Positions 5,755-13,425 of a DNA stretch of 24,932 nt are shown here, one piece after another (position 1 is the first letter of the stretch; each line of letters opens with the position of its first letter). The stretch comes from JARIHD01 sp035629475. GTDB lineage: Bacteria > Patescibacteriota > Saccharimonadia > Saccharimonadales > UBA4665. The translations under genes were made by a program, and so were the position numbers. The stretch spans positions 1-24,932 of the forward strand of contig DASPHS010000019.1 in NCBI GenBank assembly GCA_035629475.1, in the 5' to 3' direction. The notes beneath the pieces are model-generated. The model searched no databases. It was not told the origin of the DNA and saw only the letters and a list, made by a program, of their open reading frames with translations.

Positions 5755-8472
5755 ATGGATACGGTTGCACCAGAGGCGGCCGGGAGCGTGCTGCTCCTGC
5801 AGGTACCGCGTACGAATGACAAGAAAGCCTTGGCTGCTGAGCAAATGTTCGCCAGCCTCCAGGGCCTCTTGGTGCAGCCTGCCGTTAAGTTCTACCTGGA
5901 AGCTAAGCGCGAGACAATCAGCTTTGAGATGGCCGTCATCAATAAGCGCATCGCTTTTTACCTGTGGGTACCAACCTACCTCAAGGAATACGTGGCCGAA
6001 CAGGTCTATGCCCAGTACCCGACCGTCCAGATTTCTGAGGTTGAAGATTATGTGGCCGCGAGCCCTGACTACACGACCACCCTTACCACCGACATGCACC
6101 TGACACAAAGCGACGTGTTGCCCATCAAGACCTTCCAGAGCTTTGAAGTCGACCCCCTGGCAGCTATTACAGCTACGCTTGCCAAGTTCAACGAGGACGA
6201 AGAAGCCTGGTTGCAGCTGGCCATCCGCCCTGCCCATGAGCGCTGGCACCAAAAGAACGAGCGGTACCTTGCCAAGCTGAAGGGTGGCCACACCAATATG
6301 ACTGGCCTCCTACAGGCCCTGTGGGCCCCACCGGAACACAAGGTAGAAGCCGCCAAGTTGAATGAATACCAGCAACTGCGGGCAAAGGGCGCTGAAACCA
6401 AAGGCCAAAAGCTTGCCTATGAGTGCGTGCTGCGCATCGTATACCGCGGTAACGTCACCAAACAGCAAGCACAATTACGCCTGCAGTCCATTGCCGCCAG
6501 CTACAAGCAGTTCAACAGCACCTACCTGAACGGCTTTGCCCAAGGACGCACGACTGATGCACGCGGCCTGATTGCTTATAAGGCCCGGGATTTCTCAGCT
6601 AAAAGCTTTGTTATGAACATCGAAGAAGTAGCAACCCTCTTCCACTTGCCGCACACCAACGTAGAAACACCATACATCCTGTGGGCGAGCGCCCAAACAG
6701 CCGAACCACCAGCCAACCTGCCGCTACTGACCGATAAGGACCCTGCCACACTCAGTCCGATTGCCATCACCAACTTCCGTGGGCATAACATCGGCTTCGG
6801 CCTACCCCGTAGCGACCGCGGTCGCCACTTGTACATCTTAGGACAGACGGGTGTGGGTAAGTCCGGTCTGCTGGAGCTACTGACTATCTCGGATATCTAC
6901 AGCCCGTATGGCTTTGCCATCATCGACCCCCATGGTGACTATGCACAGAACATTCTGAAGCGTATCCCCGCTGACCGTATCAAGGACGTGGTGTACTTTA
7001 ACGCCGCCGATACCGACTTCCCAGTCGCCTTTAACCCCCTTGAGGTCTATGACGAAAAGCTCAAAAGCCACACCTGCTCGGAACTGATTGGCGTCCTTAA
7101 GCGCCTCTTTGAGTCATGGGGGCCGCGCCTGGAGTACATCCTGCGTTATAGCATTCTGGCACTGCTGGACTACCCCAACGCCACCATGCTGGACATTACG
7201 CGCATCCTCACTGACCGCAAGTTCCGTGACCGCGTGCTTACCTACGTCAAAGACCCAGTTGTTTTGAACTTCTGGACCGTTGAGTTTGCCAGCTGGAATG
7301 ACAAGTTTGCTACCGAAGCCGTTGCGCCGGTACTGAACAAGGTGGGCGCCTTTACCGCTAACCCATTGGTGCGTAACATCATCGGCCAGCCAAAGAGCAG
7401 TTTTAACATCCGTCAGATCATGGATGAGCGCAAGATTCTCATCGTTAACCTATCCCGTGGCCTCGTCGGCGAAGACAACGCCGCCCTGCTTGGCGCCCTG
7501 ATTGTTACCAAAGTACAGATGGCTGCCATGAGCCGCGCCGACATCGAACTGGAAGACCGCGTACCGTTCCAGCTGTACGTGGACGAATTCCAGAACTTTG
7601 CTACCGACTCATTCGCCACTATTTTAAGTGAAGCCCGCAAGTATGGGCTGTGCCTGACCGTAGCCAACCAGTATGTCGCCCAGATGATGCCAACGGTTAA
7701 GGACGCCGTGTTTGGTAACGTCGGTTCCATCGTGGCGTTCCGGATGAGTGCCGATGATGCCCGCACCATGCAGCGCTACTTTGAGCCAAAGTTCAGCGAG
7801 TACGACCTGATCCACATGCATAACCGGCACTTTACCGTCAGCATGACCATTGACGGTGAAAAGTCCCAGGCCTTTTCGGGTATCACCCTCGACCTGCCAG
7901 CTATTGAGCAAGATAACTCCCGGGCGATTGTTGAAGCGAGCCGTTATACCTACGGTACGGCGCGTACTATCGTCGACACGAATGTCGGTGACCAGTACCA
8001 GCAGCAAGTGCAGTCCATACAATCAGGACACACTAGCTCCAAGCACCTCAAAAAGCACCAGGCGCCTAAACCCAAGGCACAGCCCCGTAAGCCAGCGCCC
8101 AAAGTACCGCTCACCGCCAGCGCGCAAGTTGAAAAGATATTGCGCATACCGCTATCACTGCTCACCAAGCCCAAGGAATCGCTCGTTCCCGTACCGGCCA
8201 CACCTGTCGCCACTAAGGCCCCCAATCCAGCCCCGGCCACCAGCAATATTCAGCCAGCGCCAGTAGCCAAGCCTGTGGTCGTTGACGACGGAGGCTTAAT
8301 TTTCTCACGTAGCATGCACATGGCGCCGGCTCAAACAGCACCATTGCCGCCTATCAAGGAAATCCAGGAAAGCGCAGCTCCCCAAACCGAAGAGCCCGTT
8401 GCGCCAGCAAAGCGCAAACGTCGCCGTCGCCGCAGCAAGAGTAAAAAGCCGGCAGACGTACCTACTGAATAG
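5755..8472 (+). CDS. TraG/VirD4/DUF87-type membrane-associated ATPase (type IV secretion-like)
   Basis: A 905-residue protein. The N-terminal 350 residues form a domain I do not recognise by name, with no clear membrane helix. The ATPase core begins at about 355: Walker A GQTGVGKS at 363-370, followed by IIDPHGDY, and Walker B LYVDEFQNF with D610 and E611. The arrangement fits the conjugative coupling-protein/HerA-FtsK superfamily, whose members pump DNA or feed substrates into type IV secretion channels. The last 200 residues are Pro/Ala/Lys-rich and disordered, ending in a strongly basic tail (KRKRRRRRSKSKK) that could bind DNA. It stands alone, without other secretion genes nearby. Such solitary ATPases occur in Patescibacteria, so its role in secretion, conjugation or type IV pili is open. 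Codon use is mixed, as in the other native-looking genes. Confidence 0.8.
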   Translation: MDTVAPEAAGSVLLLQVPRTNDKKALAAEQMFASLQGLLVQPAVKFYLEAKRETISFEMAVINKRIAFYLWVPTYLKEYVAEQVYAQYPTVQISEVEDYVAASPDYTTTLTTDMHLTQSDVLPIKTFQSFEVDPLAAITATLAKFNEDEEAWLQLAIRPAHERWHQKNERYLAKLKGGHTNMTGLLQALWAPPEHKVEAAKLNEYQQLRAKGAETKGQKLAYECVLRIVYRGNVTKQQAQLRLQSIAASYKQFNSTYLNGFAQGRTTDARGLIAYKARDFSAKSFVMNIEEVATLFHLPHTNVETPYILWASAQTAEPPANLPLLTDKDPATLSPIAITNFRGHNIGFGLPRSDRGRHLYILGQTGVGKSGLLELLTISDIYSPYGFAIIDPHGDYAQNILKRIPADRIKDVVYFNAADTDFPVAFNPLEVYDEKLKSHTCSELIGVLKRLFESWGPRLEYILRYSILALLDYPNATMLDITRILTDRKFRDRVLTYVKDPVVLNFWTVEFASWNDKFATEAVAPVLNKVGAFTANPLVRNIIGQPKSSFNIRQIMDERKILIVNLSRGLVGEDNAALLGALIVTKVQMAAMSRADIELEDRVPFQLYVDEFQNFATDSFATILSEARKYGLCLTVANQYVAQMMPTVKDAVFGNVGSIVAFRMSADDARTMQRYFEPKFSEYDLIHMHNRHFTVSMTIDGEKSQAFSGITLDLPAIEQDNSRAIVEASRYTYGTARTIVDTNVGDQYQQQVQSIQSGHTSSKHLKKHQAPKPKAQPRKPAPKVPLTASAQVEKILRIPLSLLTKPKESLVPVPATPVATKAPNPAPATSNIQPAPVAKPVVVDDGGLIFSRSMHMAPAQTAPLPPIKEIQESAAPQTEEPVAPAKRKRRRRRSKSKKPADVPTE

Positions 8473-8480
8473 TAATTATT

Positions 8481-8511
8481 GCTGTTAAATTACAGCGGAT
8501 ATTCGTATAAT
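8481..8511 (+). promoter_or_regulatory. Short hairpin and -10 box ahead of gene D
   Basis: GCTGT/ACAGC (8481-8485 with 8492-8496) forms a weak hairpin just after the ATPase stop codon, without a T run. TATAAT at 8506-8511 is a likely -10 box for gene D with a poor -35, giving a leader of about 105 bases. Confidence 0.4.
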
Positions 8512-8625
8512 TTTCCTATCCCTCAGTACAGTGGATACCCCAACAATTATTGATTGGAGGTTTTGTTCCTTTACAGCAAAATTCCTACGAGTAACCTTGT
8601 AGTTTCAGAGTTTTCAAGAGAGAAA

Positions 8626-10026
8626 GTGAGAGACGTCTTGTCTCGTTTCAGAAAGCGCCTGTTGGCGGCAGCCTCGTTGCTGCTGTTGACTCCCGCTGTC
8701 GTCCTGACCATCCAGTCCCAGGCCCAGGCAACCACCAACAATACCGCCGTCATCGGCATGCCGTTCAGCGGCAAGTGGGCCTTCAACACCAACGTCAACC
8801 CGCCGTGGACGGACAGCAACTCCAGCCACCCTTCGGTGCATCACATTCCGGGAGGCGGCAACTGGAGTACTGACCTCTACGCAGGCAGTGACGGTACGGC
8901 AGTCAAGCTGAACGTGACGGGCCTCAATGGCACGCCGAGCTTCAGCTGGGACACCGCCACCACGTCCTGCGGTTCTGCCCGCCGCATCAACATCAGCATC
9001 GGCAGTACCAATGTCGGCTGGCTCTACATCGCTCATCTGAGCAACGCGGCCAGTACGGCGACCGCCCCGACCAACGGCATGACCATCGGTACGGTGAGCA
9101 ACCTCGGCTGCAACCCGGGCCGGCACGTCCACGTCGAGTTCAAGGGTACGTCCGACAGGGCCTGCTACGTGGCGCACGGCAACCCCGGTGCGAGTCTGGG
9201 CGAGGGCACAGCCATCGGCAGCCTCGGCGGTGACACGGTCGGTACCCGGCAGGTGTGTGCGGCAGGTGATCTGAGCGGCAGTGCGGGCATCCAGCACGCC
9301 AGTACCGGCTACGTTCCGTCGGCGCTGTCCTACAGCAACGGCAACGTGCCGATCGTCGGTGACTGGGACGCCAACGGCCTCTCGGATTTCGGCGTCGTGA
9401 ACGGCTCCACCTGGACCATCCGGTTCTCGAACAGCACCACCTGGAGCACCACGTTCGGGAACGGCATCGCTGCGGGCGACATCCCCATGGTGGGCGACTG
9501 GAACGGTGACGGCAACAGTGACTTCGGCGTAATCCGTGGCAACCAGTGGATTCTCCGCTTGCCCAACGGTACGACGTGGTCGACAACGTTCGGGAACGGC
9601 ATCGCCAACGGCGACATCCCGATCGTCGGTGACTGGAATCACGACAACAACACCGATTTCGGCGTCGTGAACGGCTCCACCTGGACCATCCGCTACAGCA
9701 ACGGTACGACGTGGTCTACGACCTTCGGTGGAGGTATCGCCAACGGCGACATCCCCATCACAGGTGACTGGGATGGCAACGGCGACACCGACTTCGGCGT
9801 GGTCAACGGCAACCAGTGGACCATCCGGTTCTCATCGGGGAGCACCTGGAGCACCACGTTCGGGAACGGCATCGCCAACGGCAATGTGCCGATTGCCGGC
9901 CAGTGGGACGCGGGAGGCCACACCGACTTCGGCGTCGTGGACGGCACCTCGTGGACCTTGCGGCTTCCTTCGGGCAGCCCCTGGTCGACAACGTTCGGTC
10001 CTGGCATCAGCGCTACACTTCCCTGA
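8626..10026 (+). CDS. Gene D: secreted M23-like peptidase with C-terminal VCBS/FG-GAP-type repeats
   Basis: Taking GTG 8626 as start gives 466 residues with a clear signal peptide (basic MRDVLSRFRKR, hydrophobic core, AQA cleavage near residue 35). An upstream TTG frame with GGAGG at 8556 exists but would put 24 residues before the signal. The domain at about 45-215 follows the lysostaphin-like M23 pattern: H72 with D83 (HIPGGGNWSTD), YIAHLS, then HVHVEF with H167 and H169. The H-to-D spacing is longer than the classical HxGxD. M23 enzymes cut peptidoglycan cross-bridges. From residue 236 on come about five 45-residue repeats with GDWDxNGxxDFGVV, a calcium-binding-like loop, and TWSTTFGNG. 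G/C-rich third positions match genes A-C. In an epibiont it could act on host wall. A structured element and a strong terminator follow. Confidence 0.8.
   Translation: MRDVLSRFRKRLLAAASLLLLTPAVVLTIQSQAQATTNNTAVIGMPFSGKWAFNTNVNPPWTDSNSSHPSVHHIPGGGNWSTDLYAGSDGTAVKLNVTGLNGTPSFSWDTATTSCGSARRINISIGSTNVGWLYIAHLSNAASTATAPTNGMTIGTVSNLGCNPGRHVHVEFKGTSDRACYVAHGNPGASLGEGTAIGSLGGDTVGTRQVCAAGDLSGSAGIQHASTGYVPSALSYSNGNVPIVGDWDANGLSDFGVVNGSTWTIRFSNSTTWSTTFGNGIAAGDIPMVGDWNGDGNSDFGVIRGNQWILRLPNGTTWSTTFGNGIANGDIPIVGDWNHDNNTDFGVVNGSTWTIRYSNGTTWSTTFGGGIANGDIPITGDWDGNGDTDFGVVNGNQWTIRFSSGSTWSTTFGNGIANGNVPIAGQWDAGGHTDFGVVDGTSWTLRLPSGSPWSTTFGPGISATLP
9331..10011 (+). repeat. Tandem repeats of 135 bp inside gene D
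   Basis: About five units of 45 codons, each with GDWxxxGxxDFGVVNG, W(T/I)(I/L)R and TTWSTTFGNGIANGDIP. Nucleotide identity between units is high in places (the ACGTTCGGGAACGGCATCGC block recurs), so unit number could change by recombination. Confidence 0.85.
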
Positions 10027-10060
10027 CTCTTCGAGGCGGGTGAACTACTCTCTGTACTGA

Positions 10061-10135
10061 GGAGATAAACGGTGGTCGGGCGGATCGTATGCAAGCGTTC
10101 ACGCTTCACACTACTCCGCTCGACCATCTATCTCC
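10061..10135 (+). ncRNA. Structured element, copy 2 (3' of gene D)
   Basis: P1: GGAGATA (10061-10067) with TATCTCC (10129-10135), 7 bp. P2: TGGTCGGGCGGA (10073-10084) with TCCGCTCGACCA (10115-10126), 12 bp with one G-T, preceded by GG to give the GGTG motif. P3: AAGCG (10093-10097) with CGCTT (10102-10106) around TTCA. ACTACTCC is at 10110-10117, overlapping the start of the P2 return arm exactly as in copy 1. Two bases separate P2 and P1 on the 3' side, again as in copy 1. A second ACTACTC (10044-10050) lies between the stop codon and the element. Confidence 0.7.
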
Positions 10136-10146
10136 CATCATTATTT

Positions 10147-10189
10147 CCCAATCAAAAACGCCTCTATTGCAGAGGCGTTTTTGATTGGG
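10147..10189. terminator. Bidirectional terminator between gene D and ABC exporter 1
   Basis: Perfect 19-bp inverted repeat: CCCAATCAAAAACGCCTCT and its complement around an ATTGC loop. The TTTTTGATT arm serves gene D, and the mirror image serves the convergent ABC operon, which ends at 10200. Confidence 0.9.
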
Positions 10190-10199
10190 CGTGTTTTGC

Positions 10200-10919
10200 T
10201 TAATTGGCGTCACGCTTCAGGAATAAGAACCAGGTAATCGCCCAACCTACGAGCAGGTAGATGCCGAAGATAGCAGCACCATTAACCGCCGTCATGGTTG
10301 CGTGGGTATGGACTTGTTCCAATGCACTAAATGGCAAGTATTTGCTGTTTTCCTTCAGCACCAGATACAGCAACCCCTCGACAGTAGTCGGCACAATCAG
10401 CAATACCACAATCGCACCCACAACGTGCCGGACCAGGAATGCCACCAGCATACCGACCATGGTGTAGCCCCATACAAAGAACACTGATGTCCATATGGCG
10501 TTCCAGTAATAAAAGTCCTGGGGAGCGATACCGCCACCTTTTACTTGCGTACCAAGCCAGGTCAGGAATACGGCAAGCGCCATGGTTATGAGAGTGAAGA
10601 TGATTACATAGACGGTAGCTACCAGTATCTTAGCCAACATGACTTTGTTCCGGCTATTGGAGCTGGTAAGCGTGTACATGATGGTGTTGTAGCGGTACTC
10701 GTGCGTAACGTGCAGCACCATGGTTATGGCGACAAAGGTGCCTACGATCGTCGCCCCGGTCGTGGCCGCCTCCATAAACAGGCCCGGACCGCCCGCACCC
10801 TTATAACCAAGTGCCCAGTATGATATAAAACCCATCAGCAAAGTGGCTATGATGGCTAAAATATAGGTCGAACGAATCGTGAAGAGCTTACGCAATTCAG
10901 CGCGAATAAGCGGCATCAT
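10200..10919 (-). CDS. ABC-2 type transporter permease (exporter 1)
   Basis: A 239-residue protein with six hydrophobic segments, beginning RAELRKLFTIRSTYILAIIATLLMG, the usual N-terminus of ABC-2 permeases (ABC-2 membrane family 2/NatB-like). The middle holds VVGAIVVLLIVPTTVEGLLYLVL, and the last helix ends in FLFLKRDAN. It pairs with the ATPase encoded just upstream: the ATPase stop and this ATG share one base (TAATG at 10921-10917), so translation is coupled. Substrate cannot be told from sequence; such systems export drugs, peptides or lipids. Confidence 0.85.
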   Translation of the reverse strand: MMPLIRAELRKLFTIRSTYILAIIATLLMGFISYWALGYKGAGGPGLFMEAATTGATIVGTFVAITMVLHVTHEYRYNTIMYTLTSSNSRNKVMLAKILVATVYVIIFTLITMALAVFLTWLGTQVKGGGIAPQDFYYWNAIWTSVFFVWGYTMVGMLVAFLVRHVVGAIVVLLIVPTTVEGLLYLVLKENSKYLPFSALEQVHTHATMTAVNGAAIFGIYLLVGWAITWFLFLKRDAN

Positions 10920-11842
10920 TAGTTGCCTCCTTTGGCAGGCTTGTCAGCATGGCTTTTATATTCTTGCGCGTCAGCCGTGATTTCCAGGAAGGCTTCTTCG
11001 AGCGATGCACTTTTGCCGCTGAGTTCCAGGACGGTTACGCCAGACGCAAAGGCTACTTTGCCCACTTCGTCAGTCTTGGCGCCAGTGACAGATAGGCCAC
11101 CATCCTGCTTGGTAAAGTGCAGCTGGGCGCCTTTTAGACCTCTGGCCAAAGCATCCAGGTTATTGGCACGGACGAACACTGATGAGTGTGCGCTGCCGGA
11201 CACCATCGCCTCAATCGACGTATTAGCTATCAGCTTGCCCTTGCCTATAACAACGATGTTGTCGGCCATCAGTGCCATTTCGCTCAGTAGGTGGCTCGAT
11301 ACGAAAACCGCGTTGCCCTCGTCGGCGTAGTCTTTGATAAATTGGCGCAGCCAGGCGATACCCTCTGGGTCAAGACCGTTGGCTGGCTCATCGAGCATCA
11401 AGTATTTTGGTTTGCCGAGAATTGCGGCAGCGATACCCAGACGCTGGCTCATACCCAGACTGAACTTGCCTGGCTTCTTTTTGGCGACCTCACGCAGTCC
11501 TACCGTATCAAGCACTTCATCGACACGTGCATTAGGGATGCCGCCGGCAGCTGCCAACACGCGCAGGTGGTTGCGGGCGGAGCGAGTAGGGTGAAAGGCC
11601 TTAGCCTCCAACAAAATACCTACAATATGAGAAGGCTGCGCATAAGCATGCAGCGGCTTACCGTCAAATGTCGTCGTTCCCTGCCCGTTATCAAGGCCGA
11701 GCATAAGACGCATCGTGGTGGACTTACCGGCACCGTTTGGCCCCAGAAAGCCGGTTACTTTACCGGTTTCCACAGTAAATGAAATGTCATCGACTGCTGT
11801 TTTTTTGCGATATCGCTTGGTTAAACCTGAAACTTGTATCAT
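10919..11842 (-). CDS. ABC transporter ATP-binding protein (exporter 1)
   Basis: A 307-residue ATPase of the CcmA/NatA/DrrA type. Walker A GPNGAGKST is at 34-42, the signature reads FSLGMSQRLGIA in the LSGGQ position, and Walker B is YLMLDEPANGLDP with the H-loop SSHLLSE beyond it. The C-terminal 90 residues form the small extra domain common in drug or lantibiotic exporters. I start it at ATG 11842 rather than the upstream 11872, because TATAAT (11854-11849) ends six bases before this ATG, so transcription would begin at the start codon itself (leaderless). It is the first gene of a two-gene operon with the permease. Confidence 0.88.
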   Translation of the reverse strand: MIQVSGLTKRYRKKTAVDDISFTVETGKVTGFLGPNGAGKSTTMRLMLGLDNGQGTTTFDGKPLHAYAQPSHIVGILLEAKAFHPTRSARNHLRVLAAAGGIPNARVDEVLDTVGLREVAKKKPGKFSLGMSQRLGIAAAILGKPKYLMLDEPANGLDPEGIAWLRQFIKDYADEGNAVFVSSHLLSEMALMADNIVVIGKGKLIANTSIEAMVSGSAHSSVFVRANNLDALARGLKGAQLHFTKQDGGLSVTGAKTDEVGKVAFASGVTVLELSGKSASLEEAFLEITADAQEYKSHADKPAKGGN

Positions 11843-12001
11843 AGGAGCATTATAAGCAGAATTGCCGCTCATTGCTAACCGGCGAGCTGAAATTAGCCAT
11901 ACTTTCAGTAAATCTGGAGTAAGAAAACCACGGACATGGTTACTGCTTATGGCTTTTTTGTTATAGTAGAGGCATACTAACGTACGCTTTCAGGAATAGA
12001 C

Positions 12002-12424
12002 ATGGTGCGACTTCCACAACCCGGATCAGACGATGGCGTTTGGGGCCAGATCCTCAATGATTTTTTGGGTGCCGCCCACGACACCAACGGCAACCTGAAA
12101 CCTTCAGCCCTGACGACGGCCGGCGCTGAAGTAACCGCGAACAAAGGCCAGGCTCATGGCTATGCCAGTCTGGACGGGAACGGCAAAGTTCCAGCCGGCC
12201 AGCTGCCAGTCAGCGGTGGTGGTGTCTCTACCAGTGACCTTGCGACTGCGCTGCGCAGTACCGACGCCGTAATTATGTACAACAGCGGCAACTCAAGCTA
12301 TCCGGTACGCACGACCGTCACCAGTGATGTGCAGCGGCCGGTTCGCTGGCGTGGCCCTGTGGCTCCAACTATTGGCGGTGCCTATGCCGTTGACGGGCTG
12401 GACGTCTGGGAAATGACAACCTAA
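12002..12424 (+). CDS. Tail-fibre-like small protein, first gene of a surface-glycan operon
   Basis: A 140-residue protein. Its N-terminus, PGSDDGVWGQILNDFL then AHDTNGNLK, and the middle motif GYASLDGNGKVPAGQLP, resemble repeat motifs in phage tail fibres and short collar proteins, and similar starts occur in other actinobacterial-type surface proteins. There is no signal peptide and no membrane helix. A weak AGGAA lies about five bases before ATG 12002. The next gene starts 14 bases after the stop, so the three genes 12002-16286 are an operon. It probably serves as an attachment or assembly module for the two larger proteins. Confidence 0.6.
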   Translation: MVRLPQPGSDDGVWGQILNDFLGAAHDTNGNLKPSALTTAGAEVTANKGQAHGYASLDGNGKVPAGQLPVSGGGVSTSDLATALRSTDAVIMYNSGNSSYPVRTTVTSDVQRPVRWRGPVAPTIGGAYAVDGLDVWEMTT

Positions 12425-12438
12425 ACGGGGCGGCAGGC

Positions 12439-13425
12439 ATGGCAATCAACCAAGATGCAACACTCTGGTACGCCCAAAATGGTCTGTGGACACGCGCCGG
12501 GCGCTTTTCACATACTGCCGGTGCAGTCGCAGCTGGCTTTTATAAGGCATCGGGTGCAGACTTTACCGCCGACCTGGCTACGTATGACCTGCACGTCACC
12601 GGACAGAATACCTACGTTTCCTGGGGCGCCGGGGCGGCAGGCTTTCCGCGCACCGCGTGGATGGACACCTTGTCTAAGAACGGTGTTATCGCCAATTACG
12701 TATGGGAGCCCAAGCTGTATACAACGGCCCCTGGCAACTACCCTGCCCCCAATGGCAAAATGACCTATTGGACGAACAGCGTTAACTTTTATAGCTGGAC
12801 GCAGGTGACCAGTGGTGCGCTTGACCAGCTGTTCGATGATGTGGCCGATGCCGTCAAAGCCCTGCCCTACGCTATTAATATCCAGATATGCTCCGAGCGT
12901 GACACCGATCACCAGTTCGGCGGCACCATTAACGGGGTACCGTACACCTATGCCCAGCTGGACGCCCTCTCCGTGACCGGCGTTTCCTATATCATCAACC
13001 GCTTTAAGAACCGAGGCGTTACCAATGCCACCTTCTCGGCTGGCATGGCAGGGTTCAGCACCAACGGGTCGTTGTACGCCCGCTGTTACTGCCCGGATGT
13101 TGATATCGTACAGTTCAACTGTTACAACCATGGCACCTGGCGATCGGCAGAAACTAATTTCTTTGAACAATACGCGCTGTTGAGCGCCCTGCCAGCTGGT
13201 GCAGCTGATAAACCGGTGTGGATTGCCGAATGGGGGTGCGACGCTGACGTGCGGCGGCCGGCGTACTTCCGGTCGGTGCCAGCCGTAATTGCCAAGCTGC
13301 CGCGGATTAAGTTCATGGCCTACTTCAACTCAACCGTCTGGGGAACGATTGACCCCAGCGATACTGCCTCATGGCAGGGACTGAAGGACTGCTATGATGA
13401 CCCGCTCTTTGGGGGTAACGGCTAA
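12439..13425 (+). CDS. Putative glycoside hydrolase (TIM-barrel, GH26-like), no signal peptide
   Basis: A 328-residue protein. Residues 50-325 have the alternating strand/helix pattern of a (beta/alpha)8 glycosidase. E153 in INIQICSERDTDHQFGG sits where the acid/base Glu of GH26-like enzymes would be (compare RPxHExNGxxxWG). E264 in KPVWIAEWGCDAD looks like the nucleophile at the end of strand 7. The substrate could be mannan, xylan or another beta-glycan. The first 45 residues form a short module (LWYAQNGLWTRAGRF) of unknown use. No signal peptide or helix is visible. The stop overlaps the next start by one base (TAATG), so both proteins are made together. Confidence 0.6.
   Translation: MAINQDATLWYAQNGLWTRAGRFSHTAGAVAAGFYKASGADFTADLATYDLHVTGQNTYVSWGAGAAGFPRTAWMDTLSKNGVIANYVWEPKLYTTAPGNYPAPNGKMTYWTNSVNFYSWTQVTSGALDQLFDDVADAVKALPYAINIQICSERDTDHQFGGTINGVPYTYAQLDALSVTGVSYIINRFKNRGVTNATFSAGMAGFSTNGSLYARCYCPDVDIVQFNCYNHGTWRSAETNFFEQYALLSALPAGAADKPVWIAEWGCDADVRRPAYFRSVPAVIAKLPRIKFMAYFNSTVWGTIDPSDTASWQGLKDCYDDPLFGGNG

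Noticed and set aside
8614..9642. Long minus-strand frame opposite gene D
   Set aside because: Repetitive Val/Ala/Arg-rich antisense of the signal peptide, peptidase and repeat regions; no start context.
9331..10011. CRISPR array
   Set aside because: The regular repeats are in-frame protein repeats of 135 bp with no spacers.
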